A stretch of 64,000 nt of DNA from Lingula anatina (lineage: Eukaryota; Brachiopoda; Lingulata; Lingulida; Lingulidae). The stretch covers positions 214,033 through 278,032 of the forward strand of contig NW_019773526.1 of assembly GCF_001039355.2 (NCBI RefSeq), written 5' to 3'. This document shows positions 1-11,438 of the stretch, piece by piece. Within the stretch, counting starts at the first letter, position 1. Every line of letters starts with the position of its first letter. Position numbers and translations under genes: made by a program. Under the pieces are notes generated by a model that was not told where the DNA came from, made no database searches, and was given only the letters and a program-made list of their open reading frames with translations.

Positions 1-2741
1 GGGGACATTGACCGAGTTAAGAGATAGCAGCACCCCCATCGCAGACACATTGAAAACACCTGTTCGGGGGCACTCCCAAGTAGACCGGGTTACTAACCAA
101 AATATTGACTCAGATCAGGCTGATTACCAGGCTACATCTTTGAGAAGAAGTGATAGTATTAATACTATTGCTGATCAGGTTGTAGATACAGGTGAATTGA
201 GCTCAATTCAGGTGCGTGATCCAAAGGATGTTGGAGCTGTACCTATTACTGTGTTGAGTTCAACACAGGTGTCTGAGCCCCAGGGTAATCAGAGTGGGAG
301 AAAAAAGAACCCCCAGAGACAGAGAATTGTCACTTCTTCTACTGGGAAAAGGATTTTGAATCAGAATTTTAGCCCTGCTAGCAAGAAAACCAGAAGGGAG
401 AAAAAGAATCAGATTTTAGCAGAGAATTTTAGCCGGTCTTTTACAAGGGAAAGTGAGATTTCGAAAGAGGATTTTAACTCCAGAGAAGAGGAAACTGATG
501 TAGGAAATCAGATCAGGATTTTAACAGGATATTTTAAAGAAACTGGTGTTAAAACCAAAACTGGAAAGAGAAAGAGCCTTTTAACAAACCCTAGTCCTCA
601 GAGGGAGAAAATTACAGGTGGACAAGGGAGTAAAAATTTAACACCTGGTTATAGTCCAGTCAGCACAAAAACTGATTCAAGGAAAAATACTTCTAGGGAA
701 AGAAGTAGAATTTTAACACAACTGCAATCAACTCCCACTTTCAAAGGAAAACATTCCTTTAACGAGGTGGCCCTGAAAAGGTCAAGTGACACTTCAAAGA
801 CAAATCCAACCTCAAAGAAACAGGGGAGGGATTCCGAAGCAAGCCAGAGTGATTTAAACCCCAGTAAAAAGTTCAAGGGAGGTGTTACAAGTGAAGCGGG
901 AGACCAGAATAAACAAACTTTCCCTGTAACAGATGGTGATACGCTAAACCCCTCATTACAAGTCAACTGCAGTTTGGAAAAGAATTCCACACAAAGTGCT
1001 GATATATCAGGTTGTAGTGAAACTTCAGACATTACTAAAGTGTTTAAGAAAAGTAGCACAACTGTATTTAAAGCCAGTCACAACAGTGGCTGTGGAGGTG
1101 ATAAAATCAGAAAGGACACCAATTTACCAAATAGCCCTTCATTAGGCTATGAAAGCTGTGAAAGGAATGCTGCTACACTTGGTGAGGTAACAGCAACTGA
1201 TGCCGTTGATGATATCTCTCATACAGCTTTACCAGAGGGAAAGGGGGCATCTAGGTCCAAGCACAGACAAATCACAGGCCTAGAGGGAAACTCAAGTGTC
1301 CTCAACACCAAAACATCCGTCACAGGGACAGAGGTCAAGACATGTGACAAATGGGAAGATCTGAAAGGTGTCACAATCGGAACTGCAGTCAATGAAGTTG
1401 TCACATTAAATGACGATTACTCCGGTGGTGGTGACAGCGATATAAATGACAGTGGTATAGATGTTATACGCAGGCATGCATATAAATGGGGGGCATTAAT
1501 TTCGCCTGACAGTGACCCAGTTAAGGCTACAGTTAAGCCGACCCATGACACAGATGTTACCTTTAAGTTAACAGCCACAGGTGACGCTGGACATCCTAGT
1601 AATTTAAAGGATGTGACCAACCATTTGAGAAATTCTCCATTTGTTAGTCAGATTCCGCTTGGAGGGGGTGAAAAATCATCGCATAATGACATAGGAGGAG
1701 AAACGGGAGAAATTGAAGGGAAAAGCGTGGGCTCATGTAATATTAGTCAGAATGACAATTCACTGTATGTTAATACAAATGTAAATAGTGAAACTGTACA
1801 CTACAGTGTTGATAAGTCAGACAGGAATATAGAATTCACAGGCACCCCCAGCCATCATTGGAGAAATGATTCCTTGAACACTACAGCTGAGTTGTCTGTG
1901 AACGAAAGTAGTTTGGGCTCCACGCAAAAACGCAAGCGTAAACTGAGCCGGAGAGGACTGTCCAATCTTTTTCAAAGGAGATCTAAGAAAGTGAAGCCTT
2001 GTGTGGAAGAGGCAGGGGATACAGTTGATAAGAATATTGCACCTGTAATTATAAATGCAGAAAAAAGCAAAGAGAATCGTGACCAGAAAATTCAGAAAAA
2101 AGTAGGAAGAGTGACAAGAGCTTTGCTTCCAGACCGTCTGAAAGTTACAAAACATAAGAAAACAACAATAACAACAAAAGAATCGGGCGTAAAAAAACAA
2201 GATTCATATTCAGATAAACATCCATCAAACCCACCCAGGCAAAGTCCATCAGTAAATCTTATCATCAAAGATCGAACAAATTTGCCTAGCAATGAGGATT
2301 TACGCTCTGGGGAAGGCCACCAGACGCCCAAACTCAAACTGAAGGAGAAACTCACTCAGGAGGCACTCGAAACCCCTCTAGGAGATGAAAACCCCTTCTT
2401 GGGTGTCAAAAACCAGCTGTTATCTAATCTGAAAATAAACAAAAAGGTGTCGGCGGAGCAGGAAAAGGTTATCTTACAAACCTACACGGTTAAAATGGAG
2501 AGACAGAATCCACTGCTGAGGGTCCCAAATTCCTCGTCCCCAGGGTCCCTGGGAGCCCGAGGAAATCCCCATCTCAGAAACAGTGGTAGTCAGCTCAGTA
2601 GAAACAAGGGGGGAAGTCCCATGGTCAGCCAGACTCTGCCGCTGAAACTGGCCAGCTCCAGTAAGATCAGCTCCAATAAAACCAAGAAGCAGAAGAAGCA
2701 ACAGCAGGAGGGTTTAAACGCTGCGTCTCCATTGGAAAAAG
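1..2741 (+). CDS. Large exon 1 of the window (partial, internal): Ser/Lys/Arg-rich disordered region
   Basis: The window opens inside this exon. The frame starting at base 2 is open for 913 codons with no upstream stop, so the true start lies outside. The exon ends at 2741 with donor AAG|GTACAG, leaving one base of a split codon that is completed at 3175. The product is rich in S, T, K, N and D, with no hydrophobic core or recognisable fold. Residues about 117-240 carry degenerate repeats of an ILxxxFSP type. Residues about 643-666 hold two basic clusters, KRKRK and RRSKKVK, separated by about 14 residues, which looks like a bipartite nuclear localisation signal. I do not recognise the family. 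An exon this long without stops in AT-rich DNA, joined in frame to the next, makes it coding beyond reasonable doubt. Role (scaffold or cytoskeletal regulator) is inference. Confidence 0.9.
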
Positions 2742-3174
2742 GTACAGGAAAACTGATATTTGTCTACTTTTTTTTCCCTCTGTTATGTGCAGTTTTCTGA
2801 TCCAGTATGCTATTTTCTATTTTTAGTGTTTTTTTTTTCCTATAGGAACTTGGTGAAAGAAACTTTTTCATTTGAATATGTATACATGTAATCTTATTTC
2901 ATATTGGCACATGGGCTCAATAACTATTATTATTGCTTTTGGAAAAAATCCAATGCAAGTTTATACTGTTTTAGACTCAGTTGTGAAGCATGCTCTATAC
3001 AGTGTATGATCACCATAAAAGAGACCTTCATTAGCATGTTTTCTCTTTGCTTTCACGTGGGTAGACAATTGTTTTTCTAAAGGTGGGTGGGAGGATCTTA
3101 AAATTCTCTCTGTAATTAAAAAGAAATACCTGACGTATATTTATACATTATGTATATAAATATATATATTACAG
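2742..3174 (+). other. Intron 1
   Basis: This 433-base intron has donor GTACAG and an acceptor ending TATTACAG. It is AT-rich with short T runs. Nothing else is seen in it. Confidence 0.85.
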
Positions 3175-5134
3175 GCCAGGTAGTGGATAATAGCAGTAAG
3201 GAGGGCTCACAGGAGGAGAGAGGCTCTCGTACACCTGTTCTGGGTGTTCTATCAGCTGGTAAGGACATGGAAACCAAAGGAGGTCGCAGAAAAATCATGG
3301 GCTTGTTCGAGACAGCTGATAAGAGAAAAGTTCCACAGGCAGGTGAGACGGAGTGCGCCAAGCATATAGGTGATACGGAGCATTCAAGACTGATTCCTGA
3401 TGATTTTGATGACGATCTTATAGCAGATGTGGATGGTAATTGTAATGTTACAGTGACAGGAACAGCGTGGAATTCAAGTTCAATTCCTCGGCTGAATGGA
3501 TCTTGTTTGCCTACTGAAAGCACCCCGAGATTCAACCAGTCTGGTAAGACTGTTTCACATGGAGTTAGTACCCTGAATTCAAAGCTTATTTCTGTGAAGG
3601 ATAAATCAGAAAAAAAAGAAAGCCTTCGGACAGACTACAGTGGATCTTACATAAAAAACAATTCTAAAACATCTTTAATGAGTGGAGATTCTAAAACAGA
3701 TCTGAATGTAGGGAACAAACGGGTACTTCAAAGTCCCGATGAGCAAAACATGCTCAAATTTGTCAAGACAAATTCTGTGTCAAATGGTGCAAAAGCAAGT
3801 GAAAAAGTATCAAGTGATCTTATGGAGCATAGTGCAATGGTAACAGAATCATCCAATCATATTGAAGCTCATTCAGCCACGACACGTTCCAACCATGACA
3901 AAAATGTTCATGATGTCGAGCATACTCATGACAGTAAAGTCAATGCGAAGCAACAAAATGACAGTGTTGTAGAAGGCACTCTTTCTCAAGAGGAGACCAA
4001 GGAAATAATAATTGAGACAATTTTTCCTTCGAAAGTACGAGATTCGCCGTCTCCATCCAGAGGACAGAGAGAAGAGCCAACAGTGGAACAGGTGCCATCT
4101 GTTGTCAGAAACCCCAAAACTAGGTCAGCATCACAATTGCCAATGCACTTGGAGAAATCATTCCGAACCTCTAGCATGCGCAGCAATTTGAAAGACCAGA
4201 AATCCATTCTGCCAACACATTTGGAGAAGACGCAGAGTCAAAGCAAATTGAGAAAGACTTTGAGCAGGGCCAGCATGATGAAAAGTGCGGCAAAAATTGC
4301 CAGTAATAAGTTGAAAATGGAAAATACAAGTGAAGGACATGAAAAAGGTGATACAGATGAATCTGGAGGGCAAGTTCAAAACATACATGGCCATACAGTT
4401 CCAGTTTTAGATGCCAGTAAATTATCAAAATCTAAGCTCCAGCCCAGAGGCAGTGTACAGAAGACAAAAACTTCTGAGGAGAAATCATCTCAACTACCTG
4501 TGAAATCACCATCTTCTAAGGTCAGTCATGTGACTGACAAACAACCAATCAGACGCTCACCTTTGAGACAAGACAGTAGGGGAAGTGGAATTCAAGACAA
4601 GACAAAAGATAGGTTTGGTAGTCAGGGATCAGTGGCTTCTGACAGTTCTAATAAAGTTTCTAAGACCTTAGCAGTTTCTGGACAGAAAAGCAACAACATC
4701 GTCCCTACGTCAAATTCCAGAAGGAGCATGTCTCCCCGATCACCATCAACCTCCAGTATACCAAGGAGAAGTTTGTCACCAAAGACTACTGGATCGAAAA
4801 TGTCACCAACTCGAAAACGGAATGATTCTACAGGTTCAGATAGGCGTGGCAGTACGAGTAGTTCTCTCAGCAAAGGGAATATCGAAAAAGTGAGGAGCAG
4901 TGTCCCAGATAAATCACTTGTTACCAGACAGGAAACAAAAAATACATCACCCAAGGCTAGTGATAGCAGACGAATGGCTGGAACGCCATCTGGTGGCAGG
5001 GGTGTAGGAGGCGTGACTCCCACACAGAGGACAAGACAGGCCGGAGCAAGTGGTGTCCCCAGAACGCCGCTGACGTCTGCACCACCGCCACAGAAACCAA
5101 CATCTAGCAAACCCAAGACACACTGCAGTTCCAG
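3175..5134 (+). CDS. Large exon 2: basic Ser/Pro-rich region with two SxIP motifs
   Basis: The exon begins two bases into a split glycine codon (G|GC), continues open for about 650 codons, and ends at 5134 with donor CAG|GTTAGA, leaving two bases. It encodes residues about 914-1567. The first half is mixed polar. The last third is strongly basic and Ser/Pro-rich, with RRSMSPRSP and RRSLSPK, the style of microtubule-binding regions regulated by proline-directed kinases. Two S-S-I-P tetrapeptides occur at residues 1015-1018 and 1440-1443; the second is followed by RR. SxIP in a basic Ser-rich context is the known binding motif for EB-family plus-end proteins. A 24-residue internal duplication (LPxHLEK units) starts at 4137 and 4209. 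No folded domain is visible. Coding status is certain; function is inferred. Confidence 0.9.
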
Positions 5135-6249
5135 GTTAGATATGGTTTTTATTTCTTTATTTCTTTTTTTTTGATCGGAAAATAGGATGATCTTATTTAA
5201 GATTATATGAAAAATTATATTTGGTTGCTGTTTTGAAAGTATTTTTTCCTTAGTATAATGATTAATGGATTTATCCTGACAAAGATTTTCTTAAGTCCTT
5301 TTTTAAGGATGTCATTTGAAAGTGACATGATTTATTGCTTTTCAAGTGCTTTTAGTCTAATTTTTTACCTACTTCAGCAGAAAAAAAATCCTATACAAAC
5401 AGCATATTTGTCAAATGTTACATACTTCACTTTGTTTAATAGGTATTCTAACCACTTTGAAATAGATTTCACCTATTTATCATCAATTTTGTCAAAGAAA
5501 AGGTTTAGCCCAAAAAAGAGCATGCTGTCTAGAATGACTTCTAACAACCTATTTCTGAACTTTTACAAAGTATGATTCAAGAGCATGTTGAATAATGCTT
5601 ATGTAGGCTTATCACTTTTGAATGGCATTGGAATTCGTTTTCCACACTTGATTATAGCAGCCGTCTATGGATCTGATTCCCAGCAGACAAAATGCAGAAA
5701 AGAATTTCTATTGATTATATTTGGGCTGCACCTAATTTTGCGTGGCTGGAAATAAATCATTTTTGGACTGTTTTTTTTTTTTTTTTCACAATCACATTGG
5801 TATTATAAGAAAAGTCTACATGCTGAGAGACTTGAATTGTCTGTGAATACAATATTCAGGAGCAAGAAAAAATTAGAGAATACAGAAAGGAAGTGTTTAT
5901 CAAAGAGCTGTTTTCTAAAAATGTGTCAACCCATCTGTGCCTTTTAAGTAATAAAATATACATCCTAAATTAACTTAAATTCCTTTTTAATGGACTGTGG
6001 CTCACCAAAGTAAGTTTTAGCCAGTTAAAACATATTCTAATATGGCTTAGTTTTTTTTTTTTTTTTTTTTTTTTATAAATTTATTTATTTGTTATAATTA
6101 ATATAATTATTATTGTTATTATATTTGGTTCAAAAATTCAATTTTACAGAAAAATTATTAAAATAAAACAATTTGCATGTCTTCGTCTATTTCTCCATTT
6201 CTGTCTGATGTGTTGCCACTGTCAGACTTTTACACCTTTATCAAATCAG
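5135..6249 (+). other. Intron 2
   Basis: This intron of about 1.1 kb is AT-rich, with T runs at 5770-5786 and 6051-6074. Reading frames in it, such as one at 5258-5575, have T-rich intronic composition and no splice support. Upstream of the chosen acceptor at 6250 lies another usable AG at 6225 with a better pyrimidine tract. Confidence 0.7.
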
Positions 6250-6389
6250 GAAACTGGTCAGTCCACACCCCAGGGCCACAGGTGCCACACCCGTCACTAG
6301 ACCTAATGCCCCCAGGGGGAGAAGATGCCAGTCTATGAAGGAAACCACCAGGGGGAGTGCGGCGGCCACGCCCAGTTTGGGGTCTGGAG
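6250..6389 (+). CDS. Short exon 3, Arg/Thr/Pro-rich, inferred from splice phase
   Basis: This 140-base exon is not obvious from open-frame length but is needed by phase. Exon 2 ends with two extra bases and exon 4 needs one base supplied; joined directly they reach a stop (TAA) within ten codons. Starting at 6250 (after AAATCAG) and ending at 6389 (GAG|GTAATA), the exon is open only in the required frame and supplies exactly the missing phase. It encodes about 47 residues, beginning KLVSPHPRATGATPV and ending TPSLGSG, of the same basic Ser/Thr/Pro character as its neighbours, and it is much more GC-rich than the intron around it. Other in-frame acceptors are at 6226, 6262 and 6274, so the 5' border may vary. 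Confidence 0.8.
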
Positions 6390-6620
6390 GTAATAGAAGG
6401 GGAAAGGATGGGGCGCCACAGGGTGAGAGAAGAAAGTCACTTTTTCAATCAAGTGATTAAATTTTGTGCTGGAAAAAAAGTGGATAGATGTATGTGAACG
6501 ATTGATGAGAGAGACAGAAATAAGACTGTATTGGATGATGGACGATTATTAAATGAAGAAAATATGGTTGGATAAATTTGATGAAAAAAATAGTTGTATT
6601 TGGCTAAAAGGATTGATTAA

Positions 6621-6957
6621 AGGGATAATAACTCTTCGTATGAGATCTATATTTCACAATAAAAACATTGTGAACAACTCATAGAAATATAATATATTCT
6701 ATTTTACCACAAAAACGGCAGTTATAGCTATTATTCTGATATCTGAGCTTGTCTTCAGACCACCTGTCCTCCATTGATGGCTATACTCTGTTATATTCTC
6801 TTTTAAGAGATTTTAACAAAAAACCAAACCTTTTAGAAAAAAACAGAGACTAACTTTGAATGTAAAAATGGATTCATTAACCATTGGTTAGTATGGGAAA
6901 ATTGTTGCTTACTCCAGGAAAATTCATTTTTGGCCAAAACAGAGAGTTATTATCCCT
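6621..6957. mobile_element. MITE with TTAA target duplication, copy 1
   Basis: The element is 337 bases long, bounded by inverted repeats AGGGATAATAACTCT and AGAGTTATTATCCCT and flanked on both sides by TTAA (6617-6620 and 6958-6961). It has no coding capacity. TTAA duplications are the hallmark of piggyBac-type elements; because the ends also read as TA|AAGGG, a Tc1/mariner assignment with a TA target cannot be excluded. A second copy with similar interior is at 12900-13452. Confidence 0.75.
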
Positions 6958-8265
6958 TTAAGTACTGTAGGTTAAAAGTAGGTCATTCCAAATAAAAGTG
7001 ATCATGCTCTTTTAGAAAGCTGAACTTTTTAAAGAGCTGAAAAATGTTTGGAAGTGATTTGCCCACAGAAAATGTGTTTTTCATAAAAGTTTGATTTATC
7101 TGATATCTCTCAAAATATTCATTTCATGTTTTCTAAGCTTGGCTAGTTTTTCAATGATAATAATTCTTTACAAATCTCTCGTTTAATATTCTTTTCTTCA
7201 AATTTGTTCTTGATTAAAAAAAAAAAAATTCAATCATTTCTGTGACTATCAACTAAAACAAAATGTTTGCCCAGGTGAACCCAGCTGTGTGTATCTTGTA
7301 TATTCTGGCCAGACCCTTGTTTTCCAGAACTAGTCTTGACCTTTTACTTGTTGTCCAAACTATTTGTTGGTATGGGCTGATGATAAATAGAGCTGTCTGG
7401 ATAGAAAAAAGTATTTTTACATTACTGAGACAGGAAAAAAAAAAATGAAAGAAAAAGAAACTAAAATGATAATGGAGGTAGATTATGAAATTTACTTTTG
7501 GTACATCCCTCAAAAGCAGTAATGTCTTGAATGTAGAATATGAATTTTTTCCCGATAAGCATTTTTTCTGTCTCTTGTGCTCATTTTGTATAATCATTCC
7601 CTGTTCACAAAAATATTCTTGATAAAATATCTAAACAAGAGCACATGTGTTTTGTGTATCTAACCAAGACCGGTAGCCCATCACAGCCAGCTGCTGTCCC
7701 AAGCTTAATTAATGTGGTTTTTACGATAACTACTCCCTAATTTTAAACACCGCTTTTTTTTTTTTTTTTTTTTTTTTCGGATAGTGATAGATGCTTCAAA
7801 TGTTGTTTCCAACTCCAATAGGCTAGTGTCGGACAAGACTTCTGCATCGTAGATGAAGTCTACATTGGTTATTGTGGTCTACCTTTCCGTTTGAAGAATG
7901 TATTTTTGTAATTTTGAGTGAATAGCACTGCAGATGAAATTCTTAGCTGGATAATTGTTTAAGTTACTCACAATTTTAAGATTTATTCAGATATGATCTC
8001 AACTTCCTATTCTTAACTTTTGTGTCCCATCTGACACCCATAAATTGGCTTTTTGGAAAAAAAAATAATCTGAAGAATATTTCCCCCAAAATGTGTTGTG
8101 AATGCCACTAAAAAGGATCAATTCATATTTCATTGAAAAAATGAAAAAAAATGTGTGCGGGCCTAATTATTTTTCCAAATTAAGGAAACAATTGTTAATC
8201 ACTGTATGAATTGAGTCAAGGATTACTATATAGGTGGTTTAACCTGGTAGCAGTAAATAAATGTC

Positions 8266-8268
8266 AGA

Positions 8269-8300
<32 letters not shown>
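8266..8300. repeat. (AG)n microsatellite
   Basis: A run of AG dinucleotides with one TA interruption near 8282. Confidence 0.95.
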
Positions 8301-8622
8301 TAACAGTTTTCTTGCAGTGCCTCAAAGGTTTGTCATTCTCTGGTATGTAACACAGAAAGTTCTACCCCAACTTTAACAGTTAAGATAATGGCAAATTTCT
8401 CTGCTGAGCACATGTGATACTACACTGAAGGGTAATGGCAAGTTAATGATGTGTGTGTAGGATTACAGAACTTGAAGGTTGTGAAACAGGGTATTATGTT
8501 ATGATTCAGTGAAAAATCATGCTTCAAGAATAGCGTGGATGGTTGCTTTCTTGAGCGGGCATAAGTATTTGTATAAGAATGCACAAGTGCATGTAAGGTT
8601 GGTGTGATTTGTTGCTCATCCA

Positions 8623-8624
<2 letters not shown>

Positions 8625-8678
<54 letters not shown>
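8625..8678. repeat. (TG)27 microsatellite
   Basis: An uninterrupted TG run of about 54 bases. Confidence 0.95.
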
Positions 8679-8679
<1 letters not shown>

Positions 8680-9759
8680 CAATTTTGCATGTCTTATTGT
8701 ATCTTTATTGCAAAATAAAACATGTTTACCATGGCACGAGGCCAGGGAATCACCTCCCTCCCCCTTGTCTTCCCCCATTTTCCATCCTATAGGTTGGATA
8801 ACAATGAAGATCTATGGCACATTCTCTTCATAAAGTGATAGTTCATCTGCACATTTTGCTCAGAGATCTGAAGATAAATGTTCCAGAGATTAGTCTGCTG
8901 ACAAAGAGCATGTTCTCAGTATTTGCTCATTATTTTAGAACAAAGTTGACTAAGGATGACTTACAAATCTGGGTGGTTTGCTAGTAAAGCCTAACAGGAT
9001 AAGTTGGTGTTTTAAAATTTGGATATTGGCTTATGATAAAAGTGTGTTTTGTGAGTAACCAACGCTGATACATGTGAGGAAAAAATTGGTGGAATAATGG
9101 AGAGGTTTAAAAATGGTAGATGGCTACAGATGCATTTATTTCTTCCTCATATTGTTCAAACAGATATTAAAATACTAAATACAAAAGAGAAAAAGAATAC
9201 ACCTACAGATTAAGGGAAAGGAGATGAAAACATTTATAGGTGAACATTTTGGGTTCCCTGGCTAACACTGAAAAAAAAAAAAGATCACTTTAAACCCTCT
9301 AGGCTCATTGTGCCATAGGATATAATTTCTTTTAGTCAATTGCAAATAGCTGGATGATTTTCTTTTCCAAATTAGACCATGTATAACATAAGCATTTGAC
9401 AAAAAACTTATTTTGTCTAAACCCAGTTTATTTTCCCCTCTGTGTTGGTAACAGCCTGGTAGATTTCTGAAGCCTTCAGGTTGCTCCTGATACTTTGGGC
9501 TGCCAGGAGATAATGATGGAACTAGCACATGTTCTAGCTGTCTCACCCAGCAGGATTCCTAGCTGTCAGGTGGGAAATAACTCACCTGTGTTGCTAATAT
9601 CATAAACATGTTATTTTGCTGGTTATTTTTTTTCCCTTTGTTCTGAGAAAACTGATTTTGCTAGGTTTTTGTTTCCTTGTTCTTTAAAAAGTGATCCCAG
9701 GTTTCTTAGATATGTATTCTTTGTGTTTTCTGCCTTTGATCACTTGTCCAGGTTTTCAT

Positions 9760-9761
<2 letters not shown>

Positions 9762-9815
<54 letters not shown>
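9762..9815. repeat. (CT)27 microsatellite
   Basis: An uninterrupted CT run of about 54 bases within intron 3. Confidence 0.95.
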
Positions 9816-9817
<2 letters not shown>

Positions 9818-10268
9818 CAGCTCAGCTTAAAAAAAAGAAAACAGCTAGTGTTTTTATTCACAATACAACCATTTAAAGAGCAGAGGTCAGAAAAACCATG
9901 GTAGTTTTCCCAGCCAAACATCAATTAAGTCATATATTAATAGTACAAGCTACTAACCTTCAGTCAAACACAGATTAAGTCATTATATTTAATAGAGAAA
10001 ATAATAACACCTGACTTTCAGACTTACCCCTAAAGAAAGCGCTGACTAATTACAACAGACTTTCTCACAAGAGTTTTGCCAAAATAGAATTTAGAACACA
10101 GGTTAGAACATGCTGCTAAGTACTGTGAAAAACAATACAGAGTGCTTTTGCAAATAATCATAAGATGATGTTTTTGCGTTGTTACACATTTTCAGTTATC
10201 TCAGACAAGGCATTTAATACAAAAATGGATTTAAAATCATTTATGCTCATGTGTGTTACCAGAAATAT

Positions 10269-10271
<3 letters not shown>

Positions 10272-10321
<50 letters not shown>

Positions 10322-10492
10322 TGTGAGAGTGTGCATATGAGAGAGAGAGGGAGAGAGGGGGGTGAAGGAGCAAAGAATGGTGTATGGAGAAGAATGGCAT
10401 ATGGTAGAGAAAGAGAAACAATGTTTGTGTGTATGTATGTATGCATGTGTGCTTGTGTGTGTATGTGAGAGGGGAGGGGGGATAAAGATCCT
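10272..10492. repeat. Compound (TG)n / (AG)n-rich tract
   Basis: A pure TG run to about 10314 is followed by degraded GTGT, GAGAGA and GTATGTAT tracts to about 10490. The opposite strand gives spurious His/Thr-rich open frames. Confidence 0.9.
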
Positions 10493-10998
10493 GAAAGTGG
10501 TGGTGCAAATGATGATGCATTAATATGATTGAACTGCTTAACCTGCAGAGGCACATGGCATATGTGTACACGGAACCTTTCACATGGTGGTATTGCCAGT
10601 GTGTCTGCAAAACAGGGTATTTTTGCCCTGCTATGATCGTTTTGCATGTCTGCTTGCACTAATTACCGCCCACAGAGGTTTCTGAACTTGATACTGCTGA
10701 CAGAGGGAGAGTCTCAAGGCACATTTACACTGTAGCTGTTTTGACTTGACTTGACTTTATGTATGATTGTGTTTATGTCATTTTATGCACATTTCAATTT
10801 AGATTTTAAACTTGGTTAATGATCTAACAACTTATAATACCTTTTGGATTGAAAGAATGATAGAATTGGAAAAATTAGTGTGTGTGTGTGTGCCCATTCA
10901 TGTGCATTCATGCATTCAGTGTTTTTCAATAGAACAATTTATTTATATTATTTTATGGTTTAACAACCAGGTAGTACATGGAAACACACGTAGCCACG

Positions 10999-11042
10999 CA
11001 CGCACACACACACACACACACACATACACACACACACACACA
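10999..11042. repeat. (CA)n microsatellite
   Basis: A CA run with a single TA interruption near 11024. Confidence 0.95.
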
Positions 11043-11375
11043 TGAGATAGTTTTAATGACTATTTGGAAAATGTTTTCTGCCTTTATACCTATATTTTGG
11101 CAGAAATAACCAAAGGGGCCCTGGTGATGATGGAAAAGAAAAAAGAAAAAAGATATGCCCCATTAAGATATTGACTAAAGAACCTGTTTTATTGAGTACT
11201 ACCAGATACTGCAGGCCCATAGGGGGAAAACAATTCTTCATTTTCATGTGAACATGGAAGGGGTTTAGTTGTCATGTACTGTGGGATGTTTAATGAGGCA
11301 AGAAGTCCATTTTTTTTGGCGTACATGCATGTTTCTTGTGTTTGTGCACGCATGTTTCTCTCATTCCTCTTCCCT

Positions 11376-11396
11376 TCCTTCCTCTCTTCCTCTTTC

Positions 11397-11433
<37 letters not shown>
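11376..11433. repeat. C/T-rich tract ending in (CT)n
   Basis: Irregular CCTT blocks lead into a pure CT run at about 11407-11432. Confidence 0.9.

Positions 11434-11438
<5 letters not shown>

Noticed and set aside
4622-5116. Minus-strand open frames opposite exons 1, 2, 6 and 7
   Set aside because: They are shadows of the coding strand; the plus-strand frame is longer, joins across introns in phase and has coherent composition.
5121-5128. Alternative donor inside exon 2 (TGCA|GTTCCA) that would allow direct joining of exon 2 to exon 4
   Set aside because: It is a poor donor, and the in-frame exon at 6250-6389 explains the phase with a better donor at 5134.
5258-5575. 105-codon plus-strand frame in intron 2
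   Set aside because: Phe/Ser/Leu-rich product of T-rich intron; no splice sites in a phase that would fit exons 2 and 3.
10182-10659. His/Thr- or Cys/Val-rich frames over TG and AG repeats (also 8604-8833 and 21090-21317)
   Set aside because: They are translations of microsatellites.
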